This document shows, one piece after another, positions 34,227 to 45,658 of a stretch of 64,000 nt of DNA (its first letter is position 1; the number at the start of each line of letters is the position of its first letter). The DNA is from Capitulum mitella. Lineage: Eukaryota > Arthropoda > Thecostraca > Pollicipedomorpha > Pollicipedidae. The stretch is from assembly GCA_030062745.1 (NCBI GenBank), contig CP099852.1, positions 19,153,949-19,217,948 of the forward strand, written 5' to 3'. The notes beneath the pieces are model-generated. The model was not told where the DNA came from. It did no database searches and saw nothing but the letters and a program-made list of their open reading frames with translations. The position numbers were made by a program, and so were the translations under genes.

Positions 34227-34228
<2 letters not shown>

Positions 34229-34439
34229 CTTGCGTTTGCGTACGTATATGTGCGCGCTCGCACATTACTTGCGGTGATTGAAAACTCACATTTCGTTAAT
34301 ATCTGACACTGGTTATGAGTTGCTCGTCAGTCCGTCAGCATGCGCACATTTTCCAAAGGTCCTCATTTAGTTTCAAATGAATACTGCTTGTTACCAAGTT
34401 TTGCCGGAAGATATTCTACTTCGGCTTTACGTTTCAATT

Positions 34440-35290
34440 TCTGTTTTAAATGAGCAGCAGTGGGTTGGCTTTCTGCATAACGCGACTCATAAATACCAAG
34501 CTTTGCCAGTGACTTTATAAGGCTTTTCATTGCTTTTAAGTCAGTCGGGAAGAACTAGGTTTTGGCGTCTATTGTAAAGCACTTTTGGTAACGAATAGGG
34601 ATGCCAGTTCTGATGTACTGTATGTAGGCTTGAACTCGAGGGCATTTGCAGAAGAAATCAGCTAAGGTTTCAGTCTCTCCTTCACAGAATATACAGTCAT
34701 CATCCTCTTTCACATGCATTGTTTCCGAATATTTGTTAGTTGTAAGGATGTGATTTATAAGCTCTTAACGGAAAATTCTCATGCTAGTTGAATGTGCTGC
34801 GTTTATTACTTCTACAAAGCTGTTCTCTTCGAAGCATCCAATGTCTCTTATCCATTTCTCTTCCCGACGTTCGTTTGCTCGATTTCAATTTTACTTCGTC
34901 TAGATACTAACCATGGGAACGTAAGCTACACGTCAAATTCAGGATAGTTCATCGCAAGAATTATTCTTCATGGCATGATGGGTTTTGCGACTTAAGTGGA
35001 TGCTACTGCCTTGACGCACTGGGGCAGACTTCTTATCAAGCTTTTTTAAGATAAGAAAACCATTTTGATTCCGAATTTGTCTTCTAAGGTTTGCACTGTG
35101 TGCAACTGCCCTGTACCCTCGTCTACTAGGTCGGCAAGAAAGCGAAGGCCTTTTCTGTCCGTTTATGATCGTGTACTTGTGTTTTGTGTGGTCAGAGAAC
35201 TACATGGTTTCAGGTAGGACCTGAGGAATGCAAGGAAAGTAGTCACGGCTGAGCCAAGTAAAGGCTTCCAGAACGTCTTTCCAGAAAGGA
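34440..35290 (-). pseudogene. Non-LTR reverse transcriptase C-terminal fragment (unit 1)
   Basis: The minus-strand reading includes WKDVLEAFTWLSRD, KRPSLSCRPSRRGYRAVAH, KKLDKKS, EEKWIRDIGCF, ELINHILTTNKYSE and CIFCEGETETLADFFCKCPR. The last is the CxxC...C zinc-knuckle-like motif that ends L1/Tx1-group ORF2 proteins. Several stops and frame changes are present. The palm domain is absent. Counterpart in unit 2 at about 44150-44830. Confidence 0.5.
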
Positions 35291-35501
35291 TGCTTGTTTC
35301 GGTGTAAGCTTTTTGCAACTTCCTACTTCCGAAGCACAGACTATTTTGAACACGTGGTGATTCATTTCGGGCTGATTGTACCCATACGGCACCTGAGGTT
35401 AACAGCCTCTTCAGCCAAATAACAATACAGCACAAACTGATAACCACGCTGTTTCCAACTCCTTGATCTTTTGAGTGAATCACTTCAATGTCCCTTTCAC
35501 T

Positions 35502-37280
35502 TGAACCGCTACGTAGGAAAGATTGTGTTGTGGTTGGAGAACTGGTTTCCGCTAAACTGGCTTATGCTTTGGCTTGACAGACCATGTGCATTGCCGACGA
35601 ACCGTCCACGTTGGCCACGGATCCCTGGAAAATGAAACAAAGCTTTGCCATTGAGAAATAGCCCCCTCCTCATTTTCGCCGGTGATCGTTCGTGAGTAGT
35701 ACCGACGAACGTCACCCGCACATATTTCATCCCACCATGAAAAACATAAATTGACACGCTTAACCCGCGCACGACCGTCGGTCGTAGACGATCACGCCCA
35801 AGGGGGGTGGCCGCCCCCCCCTCTAACTCATGAACGGTTGGTCGCACGGTAAAAAATAAGCACACCGTTGGAAAGCTTCTGACGAGTAGAGATCGAAACT
35901 GGTCTCCGTCCTTTATATGTTTTATCATAGCCGATTGCATGAGACCGAGCAACGGCCTGAATCTCAAGGTCTGTGACTAATAACGCATAGGTAAAGGCAC
36001 CAGCGCACAAGTAAAGGTCCGCAAATGCCGATACACATCAGTTTCTCAGATTTGTACAATATATACGCCGAAACGTTGAGTTAAAGACACGGCAATCTTT
36101 GCGCCGGCTATCGGCGGCCGCCGCAGCCGTATGCAGCAGGAAATCAACGGGAACTAATTTTAGCGTTTCTTCATTTTCGCGGAAAAAGTCTATCCCTACC
36201 AATTGGATTGATCTTCGTGGTTCTTGTGGTGGTTTCTTATGCTTAGATTTTGAAAAAATTCGTTAGTTTCCCATTCACACAACCGGCAGAGATTTATTCG
36301 CGAGAGCCTGTTTATTTTCAAAATATGCAATTTTTTCAGACTTTTCGAGATTCTTGGTATTAATGTGCAAGCCAGTTCTGCCATTTTCAACCTATTCTGC
36401 TTAATTCATCGCTGATTTTGACGGTGGTATATTTTGGCTCACAACGGTTATTCGTGACCTGACCTCAGGTCAATGACTGGAAGTCATTGATACATTGTCC
36501 TAATGACGGTAACTAGATGTGTGCTTCGTTCCACACTAAAAATGTTATGAAATATTCCGTCAATTTCCGAAAAAAACGGCATGTCTTAAAAATGGGCTTG
36601 ACCTTAGGTTAATAACCCGGGAATTCCGAAAAATCTGAGACAGAAGATTTGTTACACCTATCACGATCATGAATCCTTGAAAGTATTATTGTGATATTTT
36701 GTTTTGCGAAAAAGCTACAGAGCGCTAAACATTTTTGAACATAGGTCCATTGGACCTGACCTAGGTCAGGCACCCAACCTGACCTGAGTTCAAAACTTTG
36801 ACGCAAGGTGTAAAAATGATGAAGCAAAAGGCGCACAAAGTTTTGTCGCTCTGTGTTTGTTTGTTCTCCAGCAATCCCAGAAAAACCTCAGGAAGGCGGT
36901 CAACTGCCCCCCCCCCCCAGTCGGGGGCGGGTTAATGACATGGATAAACCGTCCAAGAAAATATGCCTTTGAAATATTTGAGGCAGCTATTAAGTCGTAC
37001 TTACCATGCGGGACATTTTCGGGCAGGCTAACTGCCAAGTTGCAACAAGCGCAAGTCGCAATATTAACACCGATTCTGGCCGTAGTTTGCTTACTCCAGT
37101 TCCAGTTCTGTCCTGCTAGATCTGGGAGAGGCCGCCAAATGGTCCACCCTGCTGACCCTGAATAGACCCACTGCCGGACCCTCCCTGAGCAAAGTCACCA
37201 TAACCACCGAGGCCGAACTGTGGACGGGGATTGGCCAGGGCTGCCCCGGCCAGGAACAAAGCAGTAGCTGCCACCTTCAT
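35502..37280 (-). pseudogene. Gly-rich peptide B, pseudogene
   Basis: Exon 2 (37280-37095) keeps the ATG, signal peptide (MKVAATALFLAGAALA) and Gly-rich region but has a TAG at 37118-37116, where the other copies have Gln in the SQIQQN motif. Exon 3 (from 35624) has a one-base deletion just after the GSVAN codons that shifts the frame, and its 3' end has lost the GGYYGK-coding block. No TATA box or leader exon like those of A, C and E was found upstream. It is interrupted by a TTAA element at 35760-36935, in the intron. Confidence 0.8.
35760..36935. mobile_element. TTAA-flanked MITE, family 2, full copy
   Basis: 1.18 kb with TTAA on both sides and CCCGC/GCGGG ends, with subterminal G and C runs. 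The unoccupied site is preserved in unit 2 (GACACGCTTAATGACATGG near 45307-45325), so the TTAA duplication is demonstrated directly. Non-coding; contains TGACCT/AGGTCA motifs. It inserted into intron 2 of pseudogene B after the segmental duplication or was lost cleanly from unit 2. Confidence 0.85.
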
Positions 37281-37642
37281 GTCGGACCTGACATGGAAAA
37301 ACACGGGTAGCTTGTTAATGTTACTGCTTTGTATCCCTCTAGTTTCAGGTAATCTGCAGTTTTGCATCGGTGTAGCTCGGCAGAGACGTTTGTAGCATTT
37401 TTAGCACTCTTCTTCGACATTCGGATGAAGCGTGGCAGGACCCTTTCATGGCACGAAGTAACCTCTCAGGTCATAGGTAATGGAGGTATCTCATTGCTCA
37501 CCGTCTCTTCATTTTTTTCTGTCATCGTAATATTTTTATAGAATTTCGGCCGGTGACCTCTGCTTCTGTAGCTTCCTGACGGGTGACCACTATGAGATGA
37601 CATACTATTTACGGCAATGTCTCTGGAACCACTGCAGATTTT

Positions 37643-37885
37643 TTAACCCGACTCTGGGGGGCGGTTGGCGCCCCCCCCCCCTGAGGTTTTTCCAAGATTG
37701 CGAGAGAACGAACAAATGCAGCCCCACAAAACTTTTTGTACCTTTCGTTTAATCACTTTTACATGTTGTATCTAATTTTTGACTTCAAGTCACGTAAGTT
37801 GTCCGACGTAGGTTAGGAAACATGGACCTATGTCCAAAAACGTTTAGCTCCCTGTCATGTTCTCACAAAACATGATATCAGTTTT
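37643..37885. mobile_element. TTAA-flanked MITE, family 2, truncated at duplication junction
   Basis: It begins TTAACCCG at 37643 and matches the reverse complement of the right end of 35760-36935 for about 240 bp, then stops where unit 2 of the tandem duplication begins. Unit 2 has the empty site (GATTCTTTAATGTC near 46020). The element thus sits exactly at the unit 1/unit 2 boundary. Confidence 0.75.
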
Positions 37886-38099
37886 GAGCCGCCAAAACCG
37901 CAGTTTCTTATACTAGGAGCTGGGACCCCGGCCCTTCGTCCTCACTTCCTCCTCTCATGCAGTTATGACTGAGGAAGTGTGGTTTATAGTACAGGAATTA
38001 TATTTTACCATGACTCGAACGCGACAATCTTCTACAACACTACGAACATGTTCATCCTCTGAAGAGTAGCTCCCGCAAACTTTCTGACCGCAGTTTTCC

Positions 38100-38440
38100 G
38101 GTCCAGCGCGCGGACCTCGTCCGGGACGATGGCACAGACTGCCAGGCGATTAAGGCGGGTCCGGTTCAACGTTGAGCGCAGGTGGGATCGCAGTCGACTG
38201 GGGGGCGATGGCTCCTCTCCGCCGCTCAGGTGGTCGCAGGGATCACCAGCAGGATGCAGAACAGCTTTAAACAGTCCTGCAAGAAGCCGCGCAAGCTCCC
38301 GGTTTGCCGGAGGGCGGCGGCGACGTTCTCGACCGCCCGCATCGACCTCTCGCCGCAGTGGCTCACAGGCGTTTCTGTAAAGAGCCGCAGCTTTGTGGCA
38401 AAAAAAATTTCATCTGATGGAAATACATTGCCAATATCTG
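38100..38440 (-). pseudogene. hAT transposase C-terminal fragment (unit 2)
   Basis: Duplicate of 29842-30264, recognisable on the minus strand by the SHLRSTLNRTRL and PDEVRALD blocks, with further frame damage. Confidence 0.5.
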
Positions 38441-39311
38441 ACGTCTTTGCCCTTGCCGGTGTGCTTCTGAAGCGGTCGGCACATGGCCATCAAAATCAAT
38501 GTTTCAACTGACGTTTGTCAGGCTGACGGTGACGTCAACGAATGAATAATGCCTGGGGTCTCAGGGTCATCGACTGCTACCTGAGTCAAGGAAATGGGAC
38601 GATTGGTTCCCCAGATAGGCAGGAAAGAGGGGAACAATTTTCCGTCGTACTTACGACACAGGAGATTCCGTTTATCGTACATGAGATATGAATAACGTTT
38701 GATTTGGTGAAATTCATAGATAAAGTTTCATTGGTAGTTAGACGTTCGTACTGCTCTTCGTTCATAGTTCAGCATCAAATTCCGGTCGTTTCCGAGATGA
38801 TTGGATGTCTCGAGAATTCCAGTAACGGGACGCTTCACACAATTGTTTTTATCATAATATTTTATTACTTGATCGCACATTGTGGAACAGTGACATTTTT
38901 GGAGCACTCACGCTGTCCTCAGGTCGGTCTGCGGACTGTCAACTCACTATCACGTACACTGTATTCAGTTCCCACATTGTATTGCAAGGCTGGTGATAAC
39001 GAAATGTTTCGGCATCCACTTGGATGCACTTAACAGGGTACAAAAAGGCTTTATCCAGGTCACAGTAACAGTAAGCTCCTAGCTCCTTGATTTTCCTCAA
39101 GCGCCAGAGATCCATCAGTAATGATTTTCAGTGGTGCAAAATGGCAACATTTTCTTAGAGATTAAGACTTCTGAGAAATTTTGCTGTTTATCTTGGTCGT
39201 GGCGAGTAGAGAGTACAGTCCGTTGCCACACGGAACGCATTATAAATTGATAATCACGGTGTCTACCAGATTCTTGATGACTGGGGTGAATCACTTCAGC
39301 GTCCGTTTCAC

Positions 39312-39943
39312 CTATTTGCCGTAATAACCGCCACTCAGAAAAGCGTTAGCGTTGTGTTTGGAGAACTGGTTTCCGCCAAATGGGCTTATGCTTTGGGCTG
39401 CCAGGCCCTGTGCACTTCCGACGAAACGTCCTCCGTTGGCCACGGATCCCTGGAAAATGAAAAAAAAAACATTGGCATCGAGAAAACGTTCCATCCTCAC
39501 ATCCACCGATCTTTATCTGCTCGTCAAAGCGTGCATCCTGATAAACGCCTGCTGCGCATATTTCTCTCGGCCATAAATCACATAAATTGGCACTTACAGT
39601 TAAACGGACAAATTGTTTACGGAAAACTGCTACTATTGAATGTTTCACGCCATCACCAAAGCACGCCTATCACATCGGATCTTTTTAGGCAGAGTAATTA
39701 CCAAGTTCCGCGAAGGACAAGTCGAAATGTTACCGCAAGTTCTTGTCGTGGTTTGCTTACCCCAGTGTGAGCTGAGTTCTGCTGAAGCTGGGAGAAGCCG
39801 CCAAATCCACCCGACTGACCCTGAATAGACCCACTGCCGGACCCTCCCTGAGCATAGCCACCATAACCACCGTAGCCGTACTGTGGACGGGGATTGGCCA
39901 GGGCTGCCCCGGCCAGGAACAAAACAATAACTGCCACTTTCAT
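39312..39943 (-). CDS. Gly-rich secreted peptide C (candidate antimicrobial)
   Basis: Coding exons on the minus strand: 39943-39761 (61 codons, phase 0, donor GTAAGC) and 39449-39312 (45 codons plus TAG). Product 106 residues: signal peptide MKVAVIVLFLAGAALA, Gly/Tyr-rich NPRPQYGYGGYGGYAQGG, SGGFGGFSQLQQN, then the 45-residue domain GSVANGGRFVGSAQGLAAQS...HNANAFLSGGYYGK. It ends in Gly-Lys like peptide A. The leader exon ends at 40428 and intron 1 is 40427-39951. Closest paralogue is A, with which it shares promoter spacing and leader. The intact frame against the decayed neighbour D suggests selection. Confidence 0.78.
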
Positions 39944-40427
39944 GTCGGACCTGAAACGGAACAACAAGAGTACGTCGTTTTTCTTGCCGAAATGCCTGCG
40001 AGCTCTGCCGACAAAATTTCTCAACGAAGTGGCTGCTTGTAGCACTCTGTGATACCATGTCACAGAATACTAGGAGCTTCATTTCAGCAACCAAACGTGA
40101 TAATGCTGGAAACTTTGGTCAGATTCCTATCTTTGTTTACCGGAGACGCAGATGTTAAAAACAGAACAACAGTTGGTATATCTGCGGCATTTATACCATG
40201 TGACAGCTAACGTGTTTTGGTGAATAATTAAAGTTTAAAAAATGGGCATATGTCTGGAATACTAAGTTAATTATCATACTATTATTGCGGAAAAATAAAC
40301 ACCCTTCCACCTCAACTACACAATAACAACGAGTAGACAATGTGCTGTTCCAAAGTCGTCGGACAGTCCCAGTTCTTTGCTCAGTGGGTGGAGGTAAGCA
40401 CGATGTCATGCGATGCACAACACTCAC

Positions 40428-40525
40428 TTTCTTGCGAATGACGCTGCTCTCACTGGTCGTCTGGCACTGACGGTCAATAGCTTCAACGCAGCTTTTATAC
40501 CAGCTGGAGACCGCAAGGGCTTTCC
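40428..40525 (-). promoter_or_regulatory. Promoter and non-coding exon 1 of gene C
   Basis: kappaB-like GGGCTTTCC (plus-strand reading at 40517-40525), TATAAAAG at 40499-40492, TCAGT initiator with A at 40468, and a 41-nt leader exon ending at 40428 before GTGAGT. TATA-to-initiator spacing is identical to gene A. Confidence 0.7.
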
Positions 40526-42660
40526 AGCCTTTCGTGCAAACTCCTGTTTGGCGACTAAGGTCTACCAGTACCGGATTAATGATTTTTTCATCTATGCCTT
40601 GGAGGACGTCAGGGTCTGCACACCCCTGCCTACCAGCACTTAATTCCATGCCTCTTTTTATCAAGATGGAATGACGAGACGGGAAGGAGCGTGTATCACG
40701 GAAAGGCCTTAGCTCTCAAGTCAATGCATGATCTGCTAAGTGAAGGAATTTGCTTGGCGCGTTATGAAACGAAGAGGACATGTATTCGCGAAACGGGTGT
40801 ACATATGGTTCATTGAAATCTTCTGCTGGTCCAAACTGGCTATTAAATAGGTCTTCAGACTCACGGACAGCTACGTAATAAATGTCGAGGTTTAAATACG
40901 TACAGCAAAGTCTGCAAGAAGATACAATTTAGCCGCATACCCTTATTTCACTTTCCTTGGCCCAGCTTCGTCTGGAGTCCTCCGCCACCAGCAAAAACCT
41001 GGGGGTTAATGTCGACCTAATTTGTATCTCGGGAGCAAATCGACACCATAACATTTTTGAATGACTGCGTTGCATTTGGAACTATCGTCATACTCTTCCA
41101 TGTCTGTTTCTGCACGATAAGAAGTGTTACTAATAAAAAACTCAAATGTGCGCATGCCGTAAAATTTCAGCTTCTTTCATATGCGGTGCTTAGCATCTTT
41201 ACGGTTTTAGAAATCCCCATGTATTTAGCGGGCCGGATGCTTGTTAAATCTCAGCATGTCTGGCTCAAGGAGCTCCAGTATCACCAGATGTACATATTCG
41301 GCATTTGTGAATGTCGCAGATTTGGAATGACTATGGATAGCTCTGATGCAGCTTATATGCCAAATGACGACCACAAGGATTTTCCACGCCGTAGCCACAT
41401 GTTTGATGACTGAGGATTACAGCCACCTTGGCCGGTAAAGGCAAAATTTCCAGTGCCGGCCGCTCTTGCACTGTTGATGTGTTTCTAAACCGGTCTGCAA
41501 TTACGCATCCAAATTATAGTTCAAACCGACATTTGTCGTCAAAGGCAACCGACATTTTGACGATATTTGACGTCATAGTTGGCATTTACGTCAACAAATA
41601 AAAATAGAAAAGCTACAGAGCGAAGGACGATCGATTATCATTTGAACCATGAGAAATGAGACACGGCTGCTCCAGACTGGCGGAGAAGGGCAAAACTTTC
41701 CTGAGTAGACTGGCCACTGGAGTTTCTTTCTTTCTCCATACAATATGAAATGTCGAGCTTTAAGCTTGATTCATATTAAACAGACTAGTAGACCAGTATT
41801 AAACAGAGTGATACTGTCTTCATCTTTAATAGTAGTTTTCCTCCACAGCCTAGTTTCAAAGTTCAGTTGTTTCCGAAAGCATGGGGGTCTCGAGAATTCC
41901 TCAAACCTCGAAGAAAGATTTAAGGATAACAAGATAATGTTATCTGACAACATTTGTGTAACAATGGCAAGGCAACAATGGCATTTTGAGGCATTAAGCC
42001 CGTTGTTCTCGCTGTTCTCAAGTCGGTCTGCGGACGGCGAACTCACGATCGCATATACTGTGCCCAGCTTCTACATTTGTTGTAAAACTGATGATAACGA
42101 AGTATTTTGGGATCGGTCTGGTTGCATTTAACGGGGTAATATTAGGTTTTCTTCAGGTCACTCCAAAAGCCAGCCCCTGGTTACTTGAAAATCTTCAACG
42201 CCGCAGAACAACCAGTAATGCTTTTATTGGCAAAAGTATTAACATTTTCTTAGAGACTAGGACTTCTGAGAAATTTTGTTGTTGATCTTCGTCGTGATGA
42301 AAAGAGAGTACAGCCCGGTATCGTACTGAATACAGTGCAATTTTTTTTTTTTTGGGGGGAATGACCTATATTGACATCTTAAGACAGTATAACGCATTAT
42401 ACGCTATCAGGCGTCTCAAAGAGCTGTGCGGAGGTTGTTACCACAACAGCATATCATGCATCTTGGATGCCTGACACACAAAAAATTAATATTGGCTTTT
42501 TTTGCGCCAGGCCATTCACAGTATTTGCCAGATGACACGACATTCACAAACAAATCATGCTTCAAAAATTGCACAAGAGATATTTGCCACTGGTGCATAT
42601 TTTTGCCATTCGTGCGCTAGCGTGTATGCGTGCGGGTGCGAGTGCAGGTGTTTGTGTAAA
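40526..42660. other. Intergenic part of unit 2
   Basis: Counterpart of 32300-34170. No gene recognised. A poly-T run lies at about 42340-42352. Open frames up to about 130 codons are not maintained in unit 1. Confidence 0.4.
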
Positions 42661-42686
42661 CGGAGTAGTGTCTTGTTGTCTTGAGC

Positions 42687-42720
42687 GACGCGTTGTCCGG
42701 CATCGCCAGGACAACGCGTC
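42687..42720. repeat. Short perfect hairpin
   Basis: GACGCGTTGTCC and its exact complement GGACAACGCGTC around a 10-nt middle that can pair further (GGC/GCC). It sits at the 5' edge of the CR1-like remnant. Confidence 0.85.
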
Positions 42721-44140
42721 GCCACTACAACAACGTACATGTCAACTCTCGCTCGTCAACTCCGCGACAGGATACAATTAACCAGCTTCTCCAGAAGCAC
42801 GACATCGACGTGCTATGCGTGTCCGAGGCATGGCTGTCACCAGATATCCTGAGCAGAGTGCTGGTTTTTCCCGGCTATACCATCATTCGGCGTGATCGCT
42901 CTGACTCTTGGACCACAGCCACGCAACATACTTCCCCACTTGGGGGCGGAGTCGTCATACCCGTCGCTGACGGACTACGCACAGTGGTGCTCGACGTTAA
43001 GAGTGTGGATCCTACGGTGGAGTCCCTGTGGCTCTCTGTGGGCGCCACCGGTCGACGTACCGTGGTGGTCGGCGCCCCTACCGGCCTCCTGGGGATTCAG
43101 TAACCAGGGGACTGAAGAGCATCCGAACTCAAATGGAAGCCGCGCTCGCAATGGGCAAACCAGTCTTCGCGCCGGGAAACTTCAACATCAACATCTTGAA
43201 CAGAGAAAGTCTAGGAAAGCGCAACTTTCGTACCATGCTGGACGATCTGACCCTGGAGCAGCTGGTGGACAGGCCCACTCATCTTCTTCCGACGCGTACC
43301 CTACTGGACCTGATTACAACCAATGAAACCGGTCTCAGTAACTCGGCCAGGGTCCTAACCGAGCCCATCGCTGACCAGCCGGTCTTGCTATGTGCTGCGG
43401 TCCCGAGAGAGCGGCGACGGCCATCCACATCCGGACGACCATGGAGACGTGTTGACTGGGATGCCCTTTCGCTGGACTTGTTGGCAACAGACTGGCAGCC
43501 AGTCCATTCCGCTAGAACCGTCAATGAGGTCTCTGCGCTGAGAAAGATCTGGAACAAGACGGTCGACAGACACTGTCCACTCATCACGGTGACCTCGCGT
43601 AGACGGAGCTGCCCGTGGCTACGATGCAATCCAGAAATGACAGCTGCCATGGAAGAAAGAGCTGAAGCCCGGAAGACCTGGGAGCGCCAGTGTACCCCTG
43701 AGTCGCGCCGCGCGTATCAGCAGTGCCGGAACCGCGTCAAAAGCCTGCTTGCGGCCGCGCAACGCTCGTTCCTGTGCGATGACCTGTAGCGTGTGGCGAG
43801 TGGCGGGCGAGGATTTTGGGACCGCCTCGAACGGTTCGGCCTACAGCCCGCCCAGAAGTCAACCGATGTCGACATAGCCTCGCGTGCGGCCGGCGGCGAC
43901 CCAGCGGCTCCTCTACCGAGCCGCAGTGGCTTGGAACCGTCTACCTCAGGTAGCCTCGAATGCCACCTCACGCGCATCGTTTTTAAAACATTTGGAGCAT
44001 CTGACACCGTGACTGCCGGTTGTGTTCAAATGACTGCGTTCTGCTCCACCCGACAAGTGACTGTGTATTACCGTTTTTGTAATCTTCACGAGAGGGCGAA
44101 ATAGCCACTGCGTGGACGCCTTCAATACATACATACATGC
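42721..44140 (+). pseudogene. Internally deleted CR1/L2-like retrotransposon
   Basis: Plus strand. Endonuclease start: NQLLQKHDIDVLCVSEAWLS (near 42780). The frame shifts at about 43075, where YRPPGDSVTRGLKSI continues in another frame to 43786, including FAPGNFNINILNRES and RPTHLLPTRTLLDLI. An in-frame TAG at 43787 precedes GRGFWDRLERFGLQP, the linker before the reverse transcriptase. Then the sequence jumps to the extreme C-terminus: LLYRAAVAWNRLPQVASN...FLKHLEHLTP with its stop at 44010-44012. The whole reverse transcriptase palm is missing. The 3' end finishes in an ATACATAC microsatellite tail (about 44128-44148), as is usual for CR1/L2 elements. It replaces the unit 1 segment around 34175-34610. 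Confidence 0.75.
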
Positions 44141-44149
44141 ATACATATG

Positions 44150-44830
44150 TTATGTAGGCTTGAACTCGATGGCATTTCCAGTAAAATGAGCTAGGGCTTC
44201 AGTCCTTCACAGAATATGCAATTATCATCCTCTTTCACATGAATTATTTTCAAATATCTGATAGTTGTAAGGATGCGATTTATAAGTTTATAGTGGAAAA
44301 TTCCCATGCTAGTTGAATGTGTTGCGTTTATTACTTCTACAAAGCTGTTCTCTTCGAAGCAATCAATGTCTCTTATCCACTTCTCTTCCCGAAATTCGTC
44401 TGCTCGATTTCAGTTTGACTTCGTCCAGATACTAAATATGTGACATAGGCTATTCGTGAAAATTTAGGATGCTTCATCACAAGATTTGTAATTAATGGCA
44501 TGACGGATTTTGCGATTTAAGTGGATGCTACTGCCTTGACGCACTGAGGCAGACTTCTTATCAAGCTTTCTTAAGATAAAAAAGCCATTCTTTTTCCGAA
44601 TTTGTCTTGTAAGATTTGCTTTGTGTGCAACTGCCCTGTGCCCTTGTCTATTAGGTCGGCAAGAAAGCGAGGGCCTTTTCTGTCCGCTTATGATCGTGAA
44701 CTTGAATTTTGTGTGGTCAGAGAACCAGATGGTTTCAGAGAAGATCTGAGACATACAAGAAAATTAGTCACGGTTGAACCAAGTAAAGGCTTCTAGAACG
44801 TCTTTCCAGAAAGTTTTTTTTTGTTTCAGT
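44150..44830 (-). pseudogene. Non-LTR reverse transcriptase C-terminal fragment (unit 2)
   Basis: Duplicate of 34440-35290 in which the CxxC end has been truncated by the CR1-like insertion. The minus-strand frame 44754-44464 is open and gives IWFSDHTKFKFTIISGQKR, SCRPNRQGHRAVAHKANL and KKLDKKS-like blocks; stops follow. Confidence 0.45.
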
Positions 44831-45030
44831 GGTTTAGTCCTTCGCAACTTCTTTCTTCCGAAGCACAGAATATTTCGAACGCAATTTGATTCATTTCGGG
44901 CTGATTGTACCCACACGGCACCTGAGGTCAACAGTCTCTTCAGCCAAGTAAGACTGTGGTACGAACTGATAACCACGCTGTGTCCCAGTTCCTTGATCTT
45001 TTGAGTGAATCTCTTCAGTGTCACTTTCAC

Positions 45031-45658
45031 TTATCTGCCGTAATAACCACTACCTAGAAAAGGATTTGCCTTGTGGTTGGAGAACTGGCTTCCGGCAAAC
45101 GGGCTTATGCTTTGGCTTATCCGGCCATGCCGTGCGACTTCCGAAGAACCATCTTCCGTTGGCCGCGAATTCCTAGAGTATAAAAAAGAGCATTGTCATT
45201 GAGAATAGTTCCCTCATTATATTCGCCAGTGTTCATTCGTTCGCAAGTAGTACCGATAAACGTCCCCTGCACATATTTCAACCCGCCATGGAGCACATAA
45301 ATTGACACGCTTAATGACATGGACAAACTGTTCAAGGAAATATGCCTTTTAAATATTTGAGGCAGCTATTAAAGCACACTTATTACACCGGAAGTTTACA
45401 GGCAGGGTAACTGCCAAATTGCAACAAGCGCAAGCCGACATATCGACACAAAGTCTAGCCATAATTTGCTCATTCCTCTTTCAGCTCCGTTCTGTTGAAG
45501 TCGGGAGAAGCCGCCGAATGGGCTGCCGTCCTGACCCTGAACAAACCCATTGCTGACCCTCCCTGAGCAAAGCCACCATAACCATCGTAGCCATACTGTG
45601 GACGGGGCTTGGCCAGGGCTGCCCCGGCCAGGAACAAAACAATAACTGCCACCTCCGT
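45031..45658 (-). pseudogene. Gly-rich peptide D, pseudogene
   Basis: Homologous to A and C but with at least four lesions: the start codon is ACG (at 45658); one base is deleted in the GGSGSG-coding stretch; the exon 2 donor GT has become AT (near 45476); and exon 3 (45172-45031) is 142 nt instead of 138, a net four-base insertion that shifts its frame. The end still spells GYYGR before a stop in one frame. No upstream TATA/leader block was found. Confidence 0.8.

Larger units (their letters stand above)
29630..37640. repeat. Tandem segmental duplication, unit 1
   Basis: About 8 kb repeated in the same orientation at about 37886-46030. Shared order: start block (CGCAGTTTCCTATACTAGGAG and kin), hAT C-terminal fragment, intact Gly-rich gene, non-LTR C-terminal fragment, broken Gly-rich gene, end block (TTACGGCAATGTCTCTGGAA). 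Unit 1 alone has a TTAA element at 35760-36935 and a TG microsatellite; unit 2 alone has a CR1-like retrotransposon remnant. Confidence 0.85.

Noticed and set aside
34062-34289. Thr-His repeat frames
   Set aside because: Translation of a TG microsatellite.
40191-40664. 157-codon minus-strand frame covering promoter and leader of gene C
   Set aside because: It runs through the TATA box, leader exon and splice donor; the gene A equivalent is not maintained.
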